A stretch of 23,003 bases of DNA from Actinomycetota bacterium (GTDB lineage: Bacteria > Actinomycetota > Thermoleophilia > Solirubrobacterales > Solirubrobacteraceae), in contig VAXS01000127.1 of the NCBI GenBank assembly GCA_005883255.1, positions 1-23,003 on the forward strand, in the 5' to 3' direction. Shown one piece after another: positions 1 to 8,346 of the stretch. Below the pieces are notes generated by a model. The model saw only the letters and a program-made list of their open reading frames with translations. It had not been told where the DNA came from and searched no databases. Positions within the stretch are counted from its first letter, which is position 1. The number at the start of each line of letters is the position of its first letter. Both the position numbers and the translations under genes were made by a program.

Positions 1-1
1 G

Positions 2-355
2 GACCGGGCGTTGGGCGCGCGCGCCGGCATCGCCCGCTTCGGCCAGGCGATCGTGCCCATGGACGAGGCCCTGGCCACCTGCGCGATCGACGTCTCCGGC
101 CGCCCGTTCTGCGCCTTTGCCGCCGCGCTGCCGCCGGGCGCGATCGCCGGGTTCGACCACGAGGAGGCGGAGGAGTTCTTCCGGGCCGTGTCCGCCACCG
201 CCAAACTGACGCTGCACCTGCGCGTGGACACGGGGACCAACGCCCACCACATGATCGAGGCGGCGTTCAAGGCGTTCGCCCGCGCGCTGCGCGACGCCGT
301 GGCGCTGGACCCGACCGAGGCCGGCGTGCCCAGCACCAAGGGGACGCTGACGTGA
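2..355 (+). CDS. hisB: Imidazoleglycerol-phosphate dehydratase, C-terminal part (5' end outside window)
   Basis: HisB dehydrates imidazole-glycerol phosphate to imidazole-acetol phosphate in histidine biosynthesis. The reading frame is open from the first bases of the window, so only about the last 117 residues are present. Visible family hallmarks are the PMDEALA segment, the IDVSGRP strand, the EEFFRA helix and the metal-binding NAHHMIEAAFKAFARAL helix, followed by the usual STKG C-terminus, so the 3' end is normal. It lies directly upstream of hisH, hisA and hisF on the same strand. Seen: the conserved C-terminal half. Inferred: an intact gene continuing to the left of the window. Confidence 0.95.
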   Translation, partial: DRALGARAGIARFGQAIVPMDEALATCAIDVSGRPFCAFAAALPPGAIAGFDHEEAEEFFRAVSATAKLTLHLRVDTGTNAHHMIEAAFKAFARALRDAVALDPTEAGVPSTKGTLT

Positions 356-373
356 GCGGAGCGAAGCGGAGCG
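355..373 (+). repeat. Tandem direct repeat just after hisB
   Basis: The nine bases AGCGGAGCG occur twice, at 355-363 and 365-373, with one A between them. The repeat begins at the last base of the hisB stop codon and lies in the 79-nt hisB-hisH spacer. Its function is unknown; it could be simple slippage in GC-rich DNA. Confidence 0.6.
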
Positions 374-380
374 GTCACGA

Positions 381-395
381 CGGGCCGGAGGCCCG
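381..395 (+). promoter_or_regulatory. Small hairpin in the hisB-hisH spacer
   Basis: CGGGCC (381-386) and GGCCCG (390-395) form a perfect 6-bp stem with a 3-nt loop. No T-run follows. This is the largest gap in the his cluster, so the hairpin may act as a processing or attenuation element, but there is no leader peptide with a His run. The rest of the spacer shows only the hisH ribosome-binding site GGAGG near 424-428. Confidence 0.35.
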
Positions 396-434
396 GCGTC
401 TGTATCGAGAGCGCCGACTGGACGGAGGCGCAAG

Positions 435-1067
435 GTGACCCTGCCAGCGATCGCCGTCCTGGACTACGGCATGGGCAACCGGCGCTCGGTGGAGAAGGCG
501 CTGGAGCGCGTGGGCGCCCGGCCGCGGATCACGCGCCAGCCCGACGACGTGCGGGCGGCCGACGGGCTGGTGGTGCCCGGCGTGGGGGCGTTCCCCGAGG
601 CCATGCGCCGGCTGCGCGAGCTGGGGCTGGACGGGCTGGTCCGCGAGCGGCTGGACGCCGGCGGCCCGGTGCTGGGCATCTGCCTGGGGATGCAGCTGCT
701 GTTCGAGCGCTCCTCCGAGCACGAGGGCGCTGAAGGCCTCGCCCTCCTCCTGGGCGAGGTCACCCGCCTGCAGACCCACGGCCTGCGCCTCCCGCACATC
801 GGCTGGAACCTCGTCCGCTTCCAGCGACCCTCGTCGCTGACGGCCGGACTGCCGGAGGCGTGCGCCTTCTACCACGTGCACACGTTCGCGCCCCGGCCGG
901 CCGACGAGGGCGACGTGCTGGGCGTCGCGGAGTACGGCGAGCCATTCGCCTCGGTGGTGGCGCGCGATCCGCTGTTCGGGGTGCAGTTCCACCCCGAGAA
1001 GTCCTCGGTCCACGGGCTGCGGCTGCTGGAGAACTTCGCGGCGATCTGCGCGCGCGTCGCGGCGTGA
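435..1067 (+). CDS. hisH: Imidazole glycerol phosphate synthase, glutamine amidotransferase subunit
   Basis: HisH hydrolyses glutamine and passes ammonia to HisF, making imidazole-glycerol phosphate and AICAR. The 210-residue protein is a class I glutamine amidotransferase of normal length. It starts with IAVLDYGMGN, carries the nucleophile Cys83 in GICLGMQLL and the remaining triad residues His186 and Glu188 in QFHPEKS. The GTG start at 435 was chosen because GGAGG lies about 8 nt upstream and the N-terminus then matches the family. Its stop overlaps the hisA start by 4 nt (GTGA, 1064-1067), so the two are probably translationally coupled. Identification is from motif recognition and is very secure. 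Confidence 0.96.
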   Translation: MTLPAIAVLDYGMGNRRSVEKALERVGARPRITRQPDDVRAADGLVVPGVGAFPEAMRRLRELGLDGLVRERLDAGGPVLGICLGMQLLFERSSEHEGAEGLALLLGEVTRLQTHGLRLPHIGWNLVRFQRPSSLTAGLPEACAFYHVHTFAPRPADEGDVLGVAEYGEPFASVVARDPLFGVQFHPEKSSVHGLRLLENFAAICARVAA

Positions 1068-1810
1068 TCCTCTATCCCGCGATCGACATCCTCGATGGCC
1101 GGGCGGTACGCCTGCGCCGTGGCGACTTCGAGGCGCCCACCGTGTACCGCGACGACCCGGTGGACGCGGCCCGGGACTGGGTGGAGGGCGGCGCGCGCTG
1201 GCTGCACGTGGTCGACCTCGACGGGGCGCGCGCCGGCCACCCGGTCAACTTCGCCGCGCTGGAGCGCATCTCTCGGGACCTGGGGGTGCCGGTGCAATGC
1301 GGCGGGGGCCTGCGCTCCCTCGAGGACATCGACGCCGCGCTGGCGGCGGGAGCGGCCCGGGCGGTGGTGGGGACCGCCGCCTACCGCGACCCCGAGCTCC
1401 TGGCCGCGGCCGTCGCCGCCCACGGCGACGCGCTGGCGGTGGCGGTGGACGTGCGTGCGGGACGGGTGTCGGTGGCCGGCTGGACCGAGGACGCCGGCGA
1501 GCCGCCCGCCGAGACGCTGGCGCGGCTGGGGAGCCTGGGAGTGGCGACGTTCGTGTACACGGACGTGGAGCGCGACGGGATGCTGGAGGGACCGGACGTG
1601 GGCGCGGTGGCCGACCTGGCCGCCGGCGCCGGCGCCGGCGCCCGGATGGTGTACTCGGGCGGCGTCGGGCGGCTGGACGACCTTGAGGCGCTGGCCGCCC
1701 TGCCGCTGGACGGCGTGATCGTGGGAAAGGCGCTCTACGAGGGCCGCTTCACCGTGGCCGAGGCCCAGGCGGTCCTGGACGGCGCGGAGCCGGGCCCCGG
1801 CGCCGGCTAG
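1064..1810 (+). CDS. hisA: Phosphoribosylformimino-5-aminoimidazole carboxamide ribotide isomerase
   Basis: HisA opens the ribose of ProFAR to PRFAR, the substrate of HisHF. The 248-residue (beta/alpha)8 protein has catalytic Asp8 in YPAIDILDGRAVRL and Asp129 in AVAVDVRAG. The phosphate-binding loops QCGGGLRS and VYSGGVG and the IVGKALYEG end are also visible. The GTG at 1064 puts Asp8 at the canonical position and overlaps the hisH stop; longer upstream starts would only read through hisH in another frame. Many Actinomycetota use a bifunctional HisA/TrpF (PriA) here. The ILDGRAVRLRRGDF start looks like ordinary HisA, but dual activity cannot be judged by eye. Confidence 0.94.
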   Translation: MILYPAIDILDGRAVRLRRGDFEAPTVYRDDPVDAARDWVEGGARWLHVVDLDGARAGHPVNFAALERISRDLGVPVQCGGGLRSLEDIDAALAAGAARAVVGTAAYRDPELLAAAVAAHGDALAVAVDVRAGRVSVAGWTEDAGEPPAETLARLGSLGVATFVYTDVERDGMLEGPDVGAVADLAAGAGAGARMVYSGGVGRLDDLEALAALPLDGVIVGKALYEGRFTVAEAQAVLDGAEPGPGAG

Positions 1811-1813
1811 CCT
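1808..1813 (+). promoter_or_regulatory. -10-like box TAGCCT before hisF
   Basis: TAGCCT overlaps the hisA stop codon TAG and ends 6 nt before the hisF ATG at 1820. No Shine-Dalgarno is visible. The spacing fits a leaderless transcript beginning at or next to the ATG. The same arrangement recurs at other starts in this window. No -35 consensus is seen, so the call is tentative. Confidence 0.4.
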
Positions 1814-1819
1814 GCGCCG

Positions 1820-2587
<768 letters not shown>

Positions 2588-2590
2588 CGC

Positions 2591-3829
2591 GTGGACGCGC
2601 CGCCCGCCTCCGAGCTAGCCGCCCGCCTGCGCGCGCAGCCGCGCACCGCCCGCGTGGCCGATGCCTTCGCCGACGTCGCGGGCTCGCACCTGGTGGGCGG
2701 AGCGGTGCGCGACCTGCTCCTGGAGCGCGCGGAGCCCGTCGACCTGGACGTGGTGGTGGAGGGCGACCCCGCCCCCGCCGCGCGCGCGGCGGCCGAGCGG
2801 CTGGACGGCGCGCTGCAGGTCGAGCACGAGCGCTTCGGCTCGGCCACGGTCGAGGCCGAGGACCTCCGCCTGGACGTGGTCATGGCCCGCGCCGAGTCCT
2901 ACCCGGCGCCGGGCGCGCTGCCGGAGGTGCGGCCGGGCAGCCTGGAGGACGATCTGGCGCGCCGCGACTTCACCGTCAACGCGATCGCCGTGGCGCTGAC
3001 CGCGTCGGCGCTGGGCACGCTCCACGCCTACCCCGGCGCGCTCGAGGACCTCGACGAGCGGGTGCTGCGCGTCCTGCACCTCGGCTCGTTCGTCGACGAT
3101 CCCACGCGGCTGCTGCGCCTGGTGCGCTACGCCGCCCGCCTGGACTTCGAGCCCGACGAGCGCACCGACGCCCTGGCCCGGGACGCGATCGCCGCGGGCG
3201 CCCTGGGCACCGTCTCGGCGGCGCGCGTGGGGGACGAGCTGCGGCTGCTGGTGGCGGAGCCCACCGCGCTGGCCGCGCTGGCCCGGGCCCGGGCGCTGGA
3301 GCTGCACACGGCGCTGCACCCCGACTTCGACCCCCGCCCGGACCTGGCGCAGCGCGCGCTGGAGCTCCTGCCTCCCGACGGCCGCGACGACCTCGTGGTG
3401 CTGGCCGCCGGGTGCACGCGCTTCGAGGCCGACGAGCTGGGCGGGTGGCTGGACGCCCTGGAGCTCACCGCCGCCGAGCGGGACACGGTGGTGGCCGCCG
3501 CGCTGGATGCCGAGACCCTGGCCGAGCAGCTGCGCCACGCCCACCGGGCCTCCCAGATCGGCGCCATCGCCCGCGCCCATCCCGTGGAGGAACTGGCGGT
3601 GGCGGGCGCGCTGGGCGCCGCCGAGCCCGTGCGCCGGTGGCTGGACGACCTGCGCCACGTGCGCCTCCAGATCACCGGCGACGACCTGCTGGCGGCCGGC
3701 GTGCCCGAGGGACCCGCGGTCGGCGTGGGACTGGACGCCGCGCTGGACGCCAAGCTCGACGGAGAGGCGAGCGGCCGCGACGCGGAGCTGCGGATCGCCC
3801 TCCGGGCCGCGGGCCCACCCCCCGGGTAG
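2591..3829 (+). CDS. tRNA nucleotidyltransferase / poly(A) polymerase family protein
   Basis: Family members add C and A to tRNA 3' ends (CCA-, CC- or A-adding enzymes) or polyadenylate RNA. The 412-residue protein has the class II nucleotidyltransferase core. It shows GGAVRDLLL at residues 36-44, the metal carboxylates Asp51 and Asp53 in VDLDVVVEGD, a third carboxylate near Asp96, RRDFTVNAIA at 126-134 and the head-domain motif DDPTRLLRLVRYAARL at 170-185. The C-terminal half is alpha-helical and Ala-rich and I see no HD phosphohydrolase motif. It starts at GTG 2591, 3 nt after hisF, so it is probably cotranscribed. I cannot tell CCA-adding from A-adding specificity, so no gene symbol is given; cca is the likeliest. 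Confidence 0.85.
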   Translation: MDAPPASELAARLRAQPRTARVADAFADVAGSHLVGGAVRDLLLERAEPVDLDVVVEGDPAPAARAAAERLDGALQVEHERFGSATVEAEDLRLDVVMARAESYPAPGALPEVRPGSLEDDLARRDFTVNAIAVALTASALGTLHAYPGALEDLDERVLRVLHLGSFVDDPTRLLRLVRYAARLDFEPDERTDALARDAIAAGALGTVSAARVGDELRLLVAEPTALAALARARALELHTALHPDFDPRPDLAQRALELLPPDGRDDLVVLAAGCTRFEADELGGWLDALELTAAERDTVVAAALDAETLAEQLRHAHRASQIGAIARAHPVEELAVAGALGAAEPVRRWLDDLRHVRLQITGDDLLAAGVPEGPAVGVGLDAALDAKLDGEASGRDAELRIALRAAGPPPG

Positions 3830-3832
3830 CAT
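3827..3832 (+). promoter_or_regulatory. -10-like box TAGCAT before the CrtC-like gene
   Basis: TAGCAT overlaps the TAG stop of the nucleotidyltransferase gene and ends 9 nt before the ATG at 3842. There is no convincing Shine-Dalgarno between them. It fits the recurrent TAGNNT pattern seen before several genes here. No -35 consensus is seen. Confidence 0.35.
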
Positions 3833-3841
3833 CCGCCGGCG

Positions 3842-4852
3842 ATGGCGGCCAATCCGAACGCGCTGCAGTGGGACGGCGGCGCCGGCCACTACGAGGTCTA
3901 CTACCTCTCCGCCACCGATCGCGCCACCGGCTGCGGCCTGTGGATCCGCTACACGATGGTGGCGCCCGAGGCGGGCGCCGGGGAGCCCACGTGCTCGCTG
4001 TGGTTCATGGCGATGGACCCCGAGCGCCGGGAGGTGCTCGGGCGCAAGAGCTCGTGGCCCGCGTCGGCCCTGAGCTCCGTCCCGGAGCCGTTCGAGCTGC
4101 GGATCGACGACGCCCTGCTCACCGACGCCGGGATGGCCGGCGAGTTCGAGGACGTCTCCTGGGACCTGCGCTGGACCTCGCACCTGCCGCCCGCCGAGCC
4201 CGTCCACCCGCTGCTGCGCCGGGCCCGCCTGGCCAAGACGGTGCTGGTGGTGCCCCATCCCGACCTGGAGCTGGAGGGGAGCGTGAGCTTCCCGGGCCGC
4301 GAGCTGCGACTGGCGGGGGCGCGGGGAGGCCAGGCGCACCTGTGGGGCTCGAAGCACGCTTCGCGCTGGGCCTGGACCCACTGCAACGACTTCGAGTCGC
4401 TGGAAGGCGAGCCCCGCCCGGGCAGCTTCTTCGAGGGCGTGTCGGTGTTCGTCCCCCGCCTGGGACGCGAGCTCGGCCCCAACACCCCGATCGTGGGGAG
4501 GTTCGGGGGCGAGGACTTCTCCTCCACGGGGCCGCTCCAGGTCACCCGCACCGACAGCCGCTTCGGGCTCACCAGCTGGCAGGTGGAGGCGCGCGGGGGC
4601 GAGCGCAGGGTGGTGGCCGACGTCGACGCGGACCGCGAGCAGCTGGTGGGCGTCACCTACCACGATCCCGACGGGGACCAGGCCTACTGCTACAACAGCG
4701 AGACCGCCACCATGCGCGTGCGCGTGTGGCGCCGGGACCGCACGGTGGGGGAGGGCTGGCGCCTGGAGGAGGAGCTGGTGGCGCCCGGCCGGGCCCACTT
4801 CGAGTACGCGCAGCGCGAGCCGGTGCCCGACCTGCGGCTGCAGGTCACGTGA
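3842..4852 (+). CDS. Uncharacterised protein, possibly CrtC/AttH-like (lipocalin-type fold)
   Basis: I do not recognise a characterised family with certainty. The 336-residue protein lacks a signal peptide and membrane segments. It is rich in beta-prone strands with many aromatic residues: HYEVYYLSATD near the start, WIRYTMVAP, a central WGSKHASRWAWTHCND motif near residues 167-182, and a C-terminal repeat-like run of short strands. This resembles the two-barrel lipocalin-like CrtC/AttH/tocopherol-cyclase proteins, some of which act on carotenoids or other lipids. The resemblance is by pattern only. It lies between a tRNA-processing gene and pgeF, and its stop overlaps the pgeF GTG start (GTGA, 4849-4852), implying one transcript. 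Function unknown. Confidence 0.6.
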   Translation: MAANPNALQWDGGAGHYEVYYLSATDRATGCGLWIRYTMVAPEAGAGEPTCSLWFMAMDPERREVLGRKSSWPASALSSVPEPFELRIDDALLTDAGMAGEFEDVSWDLRWTSHLPPAEPVHPLLRRARLAKTVLVVPHPDLELEGSVSFPGRELRLAGARGGQAHLWGSKHASRWAWTHCNDFESLEGEPRPGSFFEGVSVFVPRLGRELGPNTPIVGRFGGEDFSSTGPLQVTRTDSRFGLTSWQVEARGGERRVVADVDADREQLVGVTYHDPDGDQAYCYNSETATMRVRVWRRDRTVGEGWRLEEELVAPGRAHFEYAQREPVPDLRLQVT

Positions 4853-5574
4853 GGCTGGCCCCGCCGTTTCGCGCCCAGGGCGACCACATCGCCGTCGACC
4901 TACCCGGCGCGCGGGCGCTGTTCACCACCCGGCGGGGCGGTGTGTCCGAGGGCCCCTACACGTCCCTCAACCTCGGGCTGTGGACCGAGGACGAGTCCGA
5001 GCGGGTCCACGCCAACCGCCGCCGGGTCGCCGACCTGGCGGGCGGGCGCCTGGCGCAGGGCCGGCAGGTCCACGGCGCCGGCGTCCGGCGGGTGGCCGAG
5101 TCCGGCGAGGTGGGAGAGATCGCGCCGGCCGACGGCCAGGCCACCGCGCTGCCGGGCGTGGCGCCGACCGTCCTGGTCGCCGACTGCCTGCCGATCGCGC
5201 TGGCCGCCCCCGGCGTCGCGGCCATGCTGCACGCCGGCTGGCGCGGGCTGGCGGCGGGGATCGTGGAGGAGGGCGTGGCGGCGGTGTGCCAGCTGGCCGG
5301 CGGGCCGCCGGCCGCGGCCGCGATCGGGCCCGGGGCCGGGGGCTGCTGCTACGAGGTGGGCGAGGACGTGCACGCCGCGCTGGGCGGGGAGGGCCGCCGG
5401 GGCCGCAACCTCGACCTCAAGGCCATCGCCCGCGCGCGTCTGGAGGCGGCCGGCGTGCCCGAGGTGCACGACGTGGGCCTGTGCACGATCTGCGGCGATC
5501 CCGAGCTGTTCTTCTCGCACCGGCGCGACGGCGGCGTCACCGGCCGCCAGGCGGGCGTGGTGTGGCGGACCTGA
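4849..5574 (+). CDS. pgeF: Laccase-domain protein PgeF/YfiH (purine nucleoside phosphorylase-like)
   Basis: This family was first called polyphenol oxidase or laccase-domain DUF152. Members correct misincorporated L-Ser in peptidoglycan precursors (PgeF) or phosphorolyse and deaminate purine nucleosides. The 241-residue protein has [18 protein letters not shown] near residue 26, His75 in GRQVHGA, Cys113 in VADCLP and His128 in MLHAGWRG. It also has the [12 protein letters not shown] loop and CTIC...FFSHRRDGG near the end. The three metal-ligand residues of the family (His, Cys, His) are present. The GTG start at 4849 overlaps the preceding stop. Its position before yggS and sepF matches the division cluster of many Gram-positive bacteria, where it usually follows ftsZ; ftsZ is not here. 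Confidence 0.9.
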   Translation: MRLAPPFRAQGDHIAVDLPGARALFTTRRGGVSEGPYTSLNLGLWTEDESERVHANRRRVADLAGGRLAQGRQVHGAGVRRVAESGEVGEIAPADGQATALPGVAPTVLVADCLPIALAAPGVAAMLHAGWRGLAAGIVEEGVAAVCQLAGGPPAAAAIGPGAGGCCYEVGEDVHAALGGEGRRGRNLDLKAIARARLEAAGVPEVHDVGLCTICGDPELFFSHRRDGGVTGRQAGVVWRT

Positions 5575-6200
5575 GCGAGAACGTGGCCGCGGTGCGGCGC
5601 GAGATCGCCGAGGCCGCCGCCCGGGCCGGACGCGACCCCGAGGAGGTGGAGCTGTGCGCGGCCACCAAGTACCTCCCGGTGGAGGAGATGGGCGCCCTGG
5701 CCGACGCCGGCATCGAGCTGGTGGGCGAGAACCGCCAGCAGGACCTGGCGGCCAAGCACGAGCGCTGGGGCGAGCGCTTCGCCTGGGACTTCATCGGCCA
5801 TCTCCAGAGCCGCAAGGTCAAGGCCGTGCTGCCGTACGTCCGGCTCATCCACTCGGTGGCCACCGACTCGGTCCTGGCCCAGCTCGAGCGCCACGCCGCG
5901 CCGGAGACGGAGGTGCTGGTGGAGGTGAACGTGGCGGGCGAGCCGGGCAAGGGCGGCGTGGCACCGGCCGACCTCGCCGACTTCATCGCCCGCTGCCCGG
6001 TGCGCGTGGTGGGCCTGATGACCATGCCTCCGATCGCGGAGGAACCCGAGGTCAGCCGGCCGTATTTCGCCGCGCTGCGGGAGCTGGCCGCCGAGCATCG
6101 GCTGGGCCGGCTCTCGATGGGCACGACCCAGGACTTCGGGGTCGCCGTGGAGGAGGGCGCGACCATCGTGCGCGTCGGAACACGCCTGTACCGGGCATAA
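5562..6200 (+). CDS. yggS: YggS/PROSC-family PLP homeostasis protein
   Basis: YggS-type proteins bind pyridoxal 5'-phosphate without known catalysis and buffer PLP and amino-acid pools. The 212-residue protein has the PLP lysine at Lys36 in [10 protein letters not shown], the same position as in the E. coli protein. It also has [53 protein letters not shown] and the C-terminal GTRLYR. The GTG at 5562 overlaps pgeF by 13 nt and gives the family-like N-terminus [12 protein letters not shown]; a second GTG at 5583 would remove part of helix 1. The neighbours pgeF and sepF are its classic partners. Confidence 0.92.
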   Translation: MADLSENVAAVRREIAEAAARAGRDPEEVELCAATKYLPVEEMGALADAGIELVGENRQQDLAAKHERWGERFAWDFIGHLQSRKVKAVLPYVRLIHSVATDSVLAQLERHAAPETEVLVEVNVAGEPGKGGVAPADLADFIARCPVRVVGLMTMPPIAEEPEVSRPYFAALRELAAEHRLGRLSMGTTQDFGVAVEEGATIVRVGTRLYRA

Positions 6201-6201
6201 T
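6196..6201 (+). promoter_or_regulatory. Possible -10 box CATAAT before sepF
   Basis: CATAAT covers the end of yggS including its TAA stop and is a five-of-six match to the TATAAT consensus in an otherwise very GC-rich region. A start of transcription about 6-7 nt downstream would fall at the beginning of the 6207-6233 hairpin. No good -35 is visible. Confidence 0.35.
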
Positions 6202-6206
6202 GTCGT

Positions 6207-6233
6207 GCGTGCAGGGAAATGTCCCCTGCACGC
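6207..6233 (+). promoter_or_regulatory. Perfect 10-bp inverted repeat between yggS and sepF
   Basis: GCGTGCAGGG (6207-6216) and CCCTGCACGC (6224-6233) are exact reverse complements separated by 7 nt. It occupies most of the 48-nt yggS-sepF gap. Without a T-run it is a poor intrinsic terminator. It could be an operator, a 5'-end stabilising hairpin or a REP-like palindrome. I saw no second copy in the window. Confidence 0.7.
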
Positions 6234-6248
6234 GAACCAGACAGCGCT

Positions 6249-6791
6249 ATGGCCTTCCGCGACACCTGGCACCGCGCCCTCGTCTACTTCGGGCTGGCCG
6301 AGGACCACGAGGAATATCTCGAGGAGGTCCCCGCCACCGGCCCGCCCGAGGCGGAGCTGGAGGACCGCTACCGCGAGCGCCCCAACGTCCGCCGGCTCGG
6401 CCGCCGCCGCCGCGACGAGATCGACGACATCTTCGCCGACGATCCCGCGGCCGAGCGGCGCACCAACGTCCTGCGCTCGGTGCCGGGGGGCCGCAACGGG
6501 GGGACGATCTCCGACGTCCGGGTCCACCTGGTGATCCCCAAGTCGTTCAACGACGCCCAGCAGGTGGCGGACCGCTTCAAGGACTCGGTCCCGGTCATCC
6601 TCAATCTCCAGAGCTCGGACACCGACCTGTCCAAGCGCCTGATCGACTTCGCCAGCGGGCTCACCTACGCGCTCGACGGCGGGATGCAGCGGATCGCCGA
6701 CAAGGTGTTCCTGCTCACCCCGCGCAACGTCGAGGTGAGCGCGGAGGAGCGCGCCCGTCTCATCGAGAAGGGCTTCTTCAACCAGTCCTGA
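6249..6791 (+). CDS. sepF: Cell division protein SepF
   Basis: SepF polymerises at the inner face of the membrane and links FtsZ filaments to it. The 180-residue protein starts with a short amphipathic membrane-binding helix ([14 protein letters not shown]), followed by an acidic and Arg-rich linker. The conserved SepF domain begins near residue 90 with [20 protein letters not shown]. It continues through [19 protein letters not shown] and [20 protein letters not shown] to the [10 protein letters not shown] end. ATG 6249 is preferred because it begins exactly with the membrane helix; an in-frame ATG at 6219 lies inside the upstream hairpin. There is no clear ribosome-binding site. SepF use fits a Gram-positive or actinobacterial divisome. 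Confidence 0.95.
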   Translation: MAFRDTWHRALVYFGLAEDHEEYLEEVPATGPPEAELEDRYRERPNVRRLGRRRRDEIDDIFADDPAAERRTNVLRSVPGGRNGGTISDVRVHLVIPKSFNDAQQVADRFKDSVPVILNLQSSDTDLSKRLIDFASGLTYALDGGMQRIADKVFLLTPRNVEVSAEERARLIEKGFFNQS

Positions 6792-6816
6792 CCGGCGCCC
6801 CCCGTGCGCCGTCAAC

Positions 6817-6822
6817 TAGCCT
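6817..6822 (+). promoter_or_regulatory. -10-like box TAGCCT before proC
   Basis: TAGCCT ends 8 nt before the ATG at 6831, within the 39-nt sepF-proC gap, and no Shine-Dalgarno precedes the ATG. It matches the hisF box exactly. Tentative leaderless promoter; no -35 consensus is seen. Confidence 0.4.
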
Positions 6823-6830
6823 TGGCCGCC

Positions 6831-7589
6831 ATGCAGGTCGGTCTGATCGGAGCCGGGAACATGGCGCGTGCGCTCGCTCGCGGCTGGGCCGAGCCGGTGC
6901 TGTGTGCCGACCCCCTGCCCGGGCGGGCGGCCGAGCTGGCGAGCGAGGTGGGCGGGGAGGCGCTGGACTCCAATCGCGCCGTGGCCGAGCGGGCCGACGT
7001 CGTCGTCCTCTGCCACAAGCCCGCGCAGCTGGAGGAGGTCGCGCGGGAGCTCCAGGGCGCGGCCCGGATCGTGGTCTCGATCCTGGGCGGCCGATCGCTG
7101 GCCGACGTCGAGGCGGCCTACCCGGACACGCCGGTGGTGCGGCTGATGCCCAACACCGCGGTGGAGGTCCGCCGGGGGGTGATCTGCTACGTGGCCGGGG
7201 GAGGCGTGGACGCCGAGCTGGACGGACAGCTGCGCGAGCTTGTCGGCCGCCTGGGGATCGTCGTCGGAGTCGAGGACCGGCTGATCGACGCCGCCACCGG
7301 GATCAACGGCGTGGCGCCCGCCTACGTGGCGCTGATCGTCGAGGCCTGGTCGGACGCCGCCGTGAAGGCCGGGCTGCCGGCCGACCTGGCCACCCGCATG
7401 GCGATCGAGTCGGCGCTGGGCTCCCTGGAGCTGCTGCGGGCGCGCGACCAGGACACGCTGGCCGTCCGGCGCGCCGTGACCTCGCCCGGCGGCATCACGG
7501 CCCGCGGGCTGGCCGCCCTGGAGCGGGCGGGCGTGCGGGCGGCGTTCGTGGACGCCATGGACGCGGTCACGGAGCGGGCGCGCTCGTGA
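6831..7589 (+). CDS. proC: Pyrroline-5-carboxylate reductase
   Basis: ProC reduces 1-pyrroline-5-carboxylate to proline with NAD(P)H. The 252-residue protein has the N-terminal Rossmann motif GLIGAGNMARALARG at residues 4-18, then VVVLCHKPAQ, VSILGG and RLMPNTAVEVRRG. The C-terminal signature TSPGGITARGLAALE is also present. ATG 6831 places the Rossmann strand at residue 3, as in the family; an in-frame GTG at 6804 would add nine unsupported residues. Its stop overlaps the yggT GTG start (GTGA, 7586-7589). proC between sepF and yggT is a known arrangement in several Gram-positive lineages and cyanobacteria. Confidence 0.94.
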   Translation: MQVGLIGAGNMARALARGWAEPVLCADPLPGRAAELASEVGGEALDSNRAVAERADVVVLCHKPAQLEEVARELQGAARIVVSILGGRSLADVEAAYPDTPVVRLMPNTAVEVRRGVICYVAGGGVDAELDGQLRELVGRLGIVVGVEDRLIDAATGINGVAPAYVALIVEAWSDAAVKAGLPADLATRMAIESALGSLELLRARDQDTLAVRRAVTSPGGITARGLAALERAGVRAAFVDAMDAVTERARS

Positions 7590-7888
7590 CCGTCCTGGCC
7601 ACCACCCGCACCGACATCGCGGGCTACGTCGACGCGATCTTCCTCGTCTACTCGCTGCTGATTGTCGTCTACGTCCTGCTGTCGATGATCTTCTCGCTGG
7701 GGGCCCGCGTCCCGTACTCGCGGTTCACCGATGCGATCCTCACGTTCCTCCGCGACGTCTCCGAGCCGTTCCTGGGCATCTTCCGCAGATTCATCCCGCT
7801 GATCGGGCCCCTGGACCTCAGCCCGCTGGTGGGTCTGATCGTCCTGAACATCGTGCGGGTGATCGTGGTCAACGCCATCCACGGCTGA
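7586..7888 (+). CDS. yggT: YggT-family membrane protein
   Basis: Small two-segment integral membrane protein, 100 residues, of the YggT family, whose biochemical role is uncertain but which is linked by neighbourhood to division and envelope. Two hydrophobic stretches are visible: FLVYSLLIVVYVLLSMIFSL near residues 19-38 and PLVGLIVLNIVRVIVV near residues 80-95. Between them lies the conserved segment with DVSEPFLGIFRRFIP and LDLSP. GTG 7586 overlaps the proC stop, and its own TGA shares a base with the lspA ATG. DivIVA, which commonly follows in actinobacteria, is absent at this spot. Confidence 0.88.
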   Translation: MTVLATTRTDIAGYVDAIFLVYSLLIVVYVLLSMIFSLGARVPYSRFTDAILTFLRDVSEPFLGIFRRFIPLIGPLDLSPLVGLIVLNIVRVIVVNAIHG

Positions 7889-8346
7889 TGGCCCGCGCCT
7901 GGGCGCGCGCGGCCGCGGTCGTGCTCGCGGTCGTGGTCGTCGACCAGGTGAGCAAGGCGCTCGTCCGCGACCAGATCCCGCGCGGGGACCGGCGGGGGGT
8001 GATCCCGGGCGTCGACCTGGTGGACGTGCGCAACCGGGGCATCGCCTTCGGGCTGCTGGACGGGCGCAGCGTCGCGCTCACCGTGCTGGTGGCGGCCGCG
8101 CTGGGCCTGCTGGTGTTCTACTTCGCCCTGCACTCGACCCGGCCGCTGCTGTGGCTGGCCACCGGGCTGCTGCTGGGCGGGGCCCTGGGCAACCTGCTGG
8201 ACCGGCTGCGCGACGACGCCGTGACCGACTTCATCGACCTGCCGCTGTGGCCGGCCTTCAACCTGGCCGACGTGTCGATCACCGCCGGGGTGCTCGTGCT
8301 GCTGGCGGCGCTGGAGATGGGACGGGAGGATGCCCGAGCGCCTTGA
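7888..8346 (+). CDS. lspA: Lipoprotein signal peptidase (signal peptidase II)
   Basis: LspA cleaves the signal peptide of diacylglyceryl-modified prolipoproteins within the cytoplasmic membrane. The 152-residue protein has four hydrophobic segments. Catalytic aspartates are Asp105 in GGALGNLLDR and Asp128 in FNLADVSI; the NRGIAFG and VTDFIDL motifs are also present. The ATG shares one base with the yggT stop (TGATG). The 3' end overlaps the downstream pseudouridine synthase gene by 17 nt. lspA followed by an rluD-like gene is a widespread pair, and length and motifs are normal. Confidence 0.95.
   Translation: MARAWARAAAVVLAVVVVDQVSKALVRDQIPRGDRRGVIPGVDLVDVRNRGIAFGLLDGRSVALTVLVAAALGLLVFYFALHSTRPLLWLATGLLLGGALGNLLDRLRDDAVTDFIDLPLWPAFNLADVSITAGVLVLLAALEMGREDARAP

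Noticed and set aside
6219..6248. Alternative sepF start at ATG 6219
   Set aside because: It lies inside the loop of the palindrome and adds ten residues before the membrane-binding helix that normally begins SepF.
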